Positions 16,778 through 19,489 of a DNA stretch of 19,489 nucleotides are shown here, piece after piece; position 1 is the stretch's first letter, and each line of letters begins with the position of its first letter. The notes beneath the pieces were generated by a model that saw only the letters and a program-made list of their open reading frames with translations, did not search any database and was not told the DNA's origin. This stretch comes from Solobacterium sp. Its GTDB lineage: Bacteria; Bacillota_I; Bacilli_A; Erysipelotrichales; Erysipelotrichaceae. The DNA is taken from assembly GCA_015256455.1 (NCBI GenBank), contig JABZMB010000028.1, positions 1 to 19,489 of the forward strand, read 5' to 3'. Both the position numbers and the translations under genes were made by a program.

Positions 16778-17667
16778 TTGAACTTCTCCACTTCCATCTT
16801 GAGATCAATATCATATTTATTCTTTACTTCTCTTTGAATTTCTTCAATCAAAGTTAGATACTCAAGTGCGGTTGCTTTATGAACATTTAAGATGAAATTG
16901 CAATGCTTATCACTTACCATCGCACCACCAATCTGTTTGCCACGATAGCCAATGCCATCGATTAACTGCCATGCGTTATGACCTTCTGGATTCTTAAATA
17001 CAGAACCACAGCTTGGGAAGTTTAATGGTTGTGAATCCACTCTTCTCTTGCGACGCGAATCCATGAGTTCTTCAATTTCTTCTTGTGGCTTCGGAGTTAA
17101 ACTGTAGCGTACTCCCAGAATTAACCAATTAGGATTTGATTGAAAGATACTATGGCGATAAGAGAAATCACATTCAAAAACCGGTAGCCAAGTTAATTGG
17201 TGGTCTCTATATACAAGTACTTCTTTTACAACATCCTTCATACTGATGTTATAGGCACCTGCATTCATGAATAAACATCCACCAACAGTACCAGGAATAC
17301 CACTTGCAAACTCTAAGCCAGAAAGTCCATGTTTCATCGCCGCTGTTGATAAAGCGATGATAGAACATCCTGCTTCAGCAACAAGGTCATTTCCATCAAA
17401 GTATTGATGATTAAAGAAGCGATCTAAACAGATAACAACCCCTTCATATTCATCATCAGAACATAGTAAATCACTACCCTTACCAATCACCTTAAATGCG
17501 AGTTGATTTTCTTCAATAATGCGGAAGATACCATCAATCGCAACATATGTTTCTGGGTATACAACGTATTTTGCATTACCACCAATTCTTAGAGTGGTCA
17601 TTGTGCGTAAAGGCTTGTCTGCTTCAGTAACAGCATAATGGCTTAAACGCTCTAAAATTTTATCCAT
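16768..17667 (-). CDS. murB: UDP-N-acetylenolpyruvoylglucosamine reductase MurB
   Basis: MurB uses FAD and NADPH to reduce the enolpyruvyl group to lactyl, giving UDP-N-acetylmuramic acid for peptidoglycan. The 299-residue protein carries the FAD-binding motifs TTLRIGG (24-30), GKGSDLL (63-69) and SGIPGTVGGC (122-131). It also has YRHSIF (170-175), the proton-donor loop PSCGSVFKNP (218-227, Ser222) and a late Glu in KMEVEKF. This is the type found in Gram-positives. I start at ATG 17667, which has AGGAGG 7 bases ahead. The longer frame reads into murG. The gene overlaps the murG end by 8 bases and the ftsQ start by 10, so all three are translationally coupled. Confidence 0.97.
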   Translation of the reverse strand: MDKILERLSHYAVTEADKPLRTMTTLRIGGNAKYVVYPETYVAIDGIFRIIEENQLAFKVIGKGSDLLCSDDEYEGVVICLDRFFNHQYFDGNDLVAEAGCSIIALSTAAMKHGLSGLEFASGIPGTVGGCLFMNAGAYNISMKDVVKEVLVYRDHQLTWLPVFECDFSYRHSIFQSNPNWLILGVRYSLTPKPQEEIEELMDSRRKRRVDSQPLNFPSCGSVFKNPEGHNAWQLIDGIGYRGKQIGGAMVSDKHCNFILNVHKATALEYLTLIEEIQREVKNKYDIDLKMEVEKFNWK

Positions 17668-18733
17668 GTAATACCTCCTCAATCCAAGCAATCATTTCAT
17701 TAGCAGCATCCACTTTCGCAAGTTTATGTGCATTTTCTTTTAGCATATTGCATTTATCTTTATCATGAACAAGCATATTTACAGTTGAGGCTAAAAGCTT
17801 TGGACTCAACTCTTTCTCTTCAATCATAATCGCTGCATCATTGTCTACTAGTTCTTTTGCGTTATAAACCTGATGGTTATTAGCTACAAATGGACTTGGA
17901 ATTAATACTGCAGCTGTAGGTAAAGCACAAATCTCTGAAATAGTTGTAGCTCCTGCTCGTGTTACCGCAAGAACACATCCTTTTAATGCTTGTTTACCAT
18001 CAATGTATGGTACAAACTTCACATTCTTAGACTCTTTATTTTCAAACTGATACGCATTCGCTTTTCCACTTACAATCATAACCTGAAAATCTTGATCAAA
18101 GAGTGGAATTGCTTCATCAATCACTTTTGATACTGATGATGAGCCTAAGGAACCCATCATAAATACAACATATGGAATCTCTGTAGATAATCCAACACTC
18201 TTGATAACTTCTGGATTAAATACAGTATCTTTTACAACCGAAGCAGAGGGATTACCTAAGATACGAACATTTGCTTTCGGCATCTGTTCTTGATTACTTT
18301 CATAACAACCAACTACCGCATCCGCAAAACGACTCAAGAATTTATTTGCCTTTCCAGCAAAACTATTCTGTTCATGCAACATCGTTTTGATGCCAAGATG
18401 ATGTGCCGCAAGAATTAACGGTACACTGATATAATTACCAAAACCAATACAGATATCAGGTTTTTCTTTTTTTAATATTTTTTTAGATTCAAAGTATGCC
18501 TTCATCAAAGATGTTGCATATGTCATTTTAGAAAAGATTGACCCTGCTGTTGTTGTAATATGCAAACCATAAAATTTATATCCAGCATCTGGAATCACTG
18601 TCGCTTCCATACGGTTATCTGAACCCACAAAAATCACTTCATTTTTTGGATTACGCTCTTTTAATATATGTGCTAAATCAAGTGCAGGGTTGATGTGACC
18701 ACCAGTTCCACCTGTCGCTATCATAATCTTCAT
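17660..18733 (-). CDS. murG: Lipid II synthase MurG (GlcNAc transferase)
   Basis: MurG transfers GlcNAc from UDP-GlcNAc to lipid I on the cytoplasmic membrane face, making lipid II. The 357 residues show the GT28 fold: the N-terminal glycine loop GGTGGH (8-13), IGFGNY (96-101), HEQNSFAGKAN (120-130) and LGNP (159-162). The donor-binding half has MGSLGSSS (193-200), TRAGATTISE (258-267) and PSPFVANNHQ (279-288). GAGGT precedes the ATG by 6 bases. It is the first gene after the ysxC terminator and has a candidate promoter. In many bacteria mraY, murD and ftsW lie just upstream; none is here, so the division-cell-wall cluster is split in this genome. Confidence 0.97.
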   Translation of the reverse strand: MKIMIATGGTGGHINPALDLAHILKERNPKNEVIFVGSDNRMEATVIPDAGYKFYGLHITTTAGSIFSKMTYATSLMKAYFESKKILKKEKPDICIGFGNYISVPLILAAHHLGIKTMLHEQNSFAGKANKFLSRFADAVVGCYESNQEQMPKANVRILGNPSASVVKDTVFNPEVIKSVGLSTEIPYVVFMMGSLGSSSVSKVIDEAIPLFDQDFQVMIVSGKANAYQFENKESKNVKFVPYIDGKQALKGCVLAVTRAGATTISEICALPTAAVLIPSPFVANNHQVYNAKELVDNDAAIMIEEKELSPKLLASTVNMLVHDKDKCNMLKENAHKLAKVDAANEMIAWIEEVLHG

Positions 18734-18758
18734 AGGATACCTCTAATATCTCTATCCT

Positions 18759-18789
18759 ATTTTAGCATATTACGCTTTTACATGGGCAA
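18759..18789 (-). promoter_or_regulatory. Promoter of murG-murB-ftsQ
   Basis: TGCTAAAAT (18759-18767) is an extended -10, with TTGCCC (18784-18789) as a -35 at a longer than ideal 19-base spacing. The -35 box touches the T tract of the ysxC terminator. The transcript would begin about 20 bases before murG. Confidence 0.55.
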
Positions 18790-18827
18790 AATAAAAAGAT
18801 GGTATCTACCGAAGTAGAAACCATCTT
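18788..18827 (-). terminator. UUCG-loop terminator after ysxC
   Basis: Stem AAGATGGT (18820-18827) pairs with ACCATCTT (18796-18803). Then come one T-T mismatch and an inner 5-bp stem TCTAC/GTAGA capped by C(TTCG)G, the very stable UUCG tetraloop. A T-rich run follows. The ysxC stop codon (18826-18828) lies in the 5' arm. Confidence 0.93.
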
Positions 18828-19410
18828 ATTGTGCTATAAGTTGATCTATCTTTTCCCAAACAACATCTAAACCTTGTTTTTTCTCAGAGTTGACTGGAAT
18901 TAATGCATTCTCTTGAATACCAAGAGTTGCAGAAATCTTCTTTAAATTCTGCAGCATTTGACTTCTTGATAGTTTATCAATTTTCGTGCATACTACAAAG
19001 ATAGCCAAATGTGATTCTTTACCATATTCAACCATCTGAATATCATCATTGCTTGGAACTCTTCTTGCATCCAATACAATAATCATTGCTTTTAACTGAT
19101 CTCTTTTCGCAAAATAAGGATCAATTAACTTCGCAAAGGCTAAAGCACTTTGACGATCACTTGTCGCATAACCATAACCAGGTGCATCCGTAAATACAAC
19201 CTTGTTATCGACAGAAAAGAAATTTAAAAGTCTTGTCTTACCTGGTGTTTTTCCAGAATATGCTAAGTTTTTACGATTTACTAAGCCGTTGATCAGTGTA
19301 CTTTTCCCTGCATTTGATCTTCCTACAAAGATAATTTCAGGTAAATCACTATCAGGCCACTGTGTCTCTAACGCTGCTGTCTTTAGCAGGAATGCATCAT
19401 GGTACTGCAT
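18826..19410 (-). CDS. ysxC: Ribosome-biogenesis GTPase YsxC/EngB
   Basis: This essential GTPase of the TrmE-Era-EngA group helps assemble the 50S subunit. The 194-residue length is typical. G motifs are GRSNAGKS (G1, 30-37), TPGKT (G2, 55-59), DAPGYG (G3, 75-80) and TKID (G4, 142-145), with VNSEKK as G5 near residue 174. The ATG shares its A with the stop of the preceding lon gene (TAATG), and the only purine-rich stretch, AAGGA, is about 15 bases away. Initiation therefore probably depends on ribosomes ending lon. The lon-ysxC order is the same as in Bacillus subtilis. The gene ends inside its own terminator stem. Confidence 0.97.
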   Translation of the reverse strand: MQYHDAFLLKTAALETQWPDSDLPEIIFVGRSNAGKSTLINGLVNRKNLAYSGKTPGKTRLLNFFSVDNKVVFTDAPGYGYATSDRQSALAFAKLIDPYFAKRDQLKAMIIVLDARRVPSNDDIQMVEYGKESHLAIFVVCTKIDKLSRSQMLQNLKKISATLGIQENALIPVNSEKKQGLDVVWEKIDQLIAQ

Positions 19411-19489
19411 TAGTGCACCAACGCTTCCTTAAGGACCTGTGAAACAGTCTCAACAGGGATAAAAGTAATAGCCTTCTTTACTGTTTCTG
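19410..19489 (-). CDS. lon: C-terminal end of ATP-dependent protease Lon (partial)
   Basis: Only the last 25 codons are present, ending ITFIPVETVSQVLKEALVH. The pattern of a strand with VPV-like residues, then a helix of the VLxxAL type, is how Lon proteases end. In Bacillus lonA lies directly before ysxC, as here. The identity rests on this short match plus context. The catalytic Ser-Lys pair and ATPase are outside the window. The TAA stop overlaps the ysxC ATG. Confidence 0.75.
   Translation of the reverse strand, partial: ETVKKAITFIPVETVSQVLKEALVH

Noticed and set aside
1..19489. Mobile element, CRISPR array, phage or defence system
   Set aside because: No repeats with spacers, transposase, integrase or defence-family proteins are visible; every gene is housekeeping or a simple accessory.

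Overview
The window is an ordinary chromosomal housekeeping segment of a low-GC Gram-positive bacterium. PolC, a T-box leader on thrS, the neighbouring asp23-fakA pair and the lon-ysxC pair all point to Firmicutes. The relaxed context and divergent proteins make me favour the Erysipelotrichia, but that is a guess from gene content, not a search. All 14 genes, two of them cut by the window edges, lie on the minus strand. They use the standard code with TGG for Trp. Stops are TAA in 12 genes and TAG in 2, with no TGA stop. I see no mobile element, CRISPR array, rRNA or tRNA.

Transcription runs from high to low coordinates. (1) The end of lon overlaps ysxC as TAATG, and ysxC ends in a strong UUCG-loop terminator. 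(2) A new promoter starts murG-murB-ftsQ, three overlapping cell-wall and division genes. (3) A second promoter starts asp23-fakA, a conserved Firmicutes pair that ends in a perfect 11-bp terminator. (4) A major facilitator transporter and a metallo-beta-lactamase-fold hydrolase are separated by 2 bases. (5) recG, rnc, a galactokinase-family gene and a HerA-like ATPase are packed tightly. They appear to start at an extended -10 promoter lying directly on the recG start codon and to end in a terminator at 6093-6126. (6) polC has its own extended -10 promoter. (7) thrS has a sigma-A promoter at the end of polC, a T-box leader and its own leader terminator.

The genes cover DNA replication and repair (PolC, RecG, HerA-like), RNA processing (RNase III), translation (ThrRS, EngB), envelope synthesis (MurG, MurB, FtsQ), phospholipid supply (FakA) and proteolysis (Lon). 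I found no convincing undescribed system. The points worth a second look are specific departures in known families: a ThrRS without a TGS domain, a probable leaderless recG mRNA, a GalK with Glu replaced by Asn in its sugar-binding motif, a FakA lacking most of its middle-domain zinc ligands, an FtsQ with a repeat-bearing tail, and unusual RecG helicase motifs.
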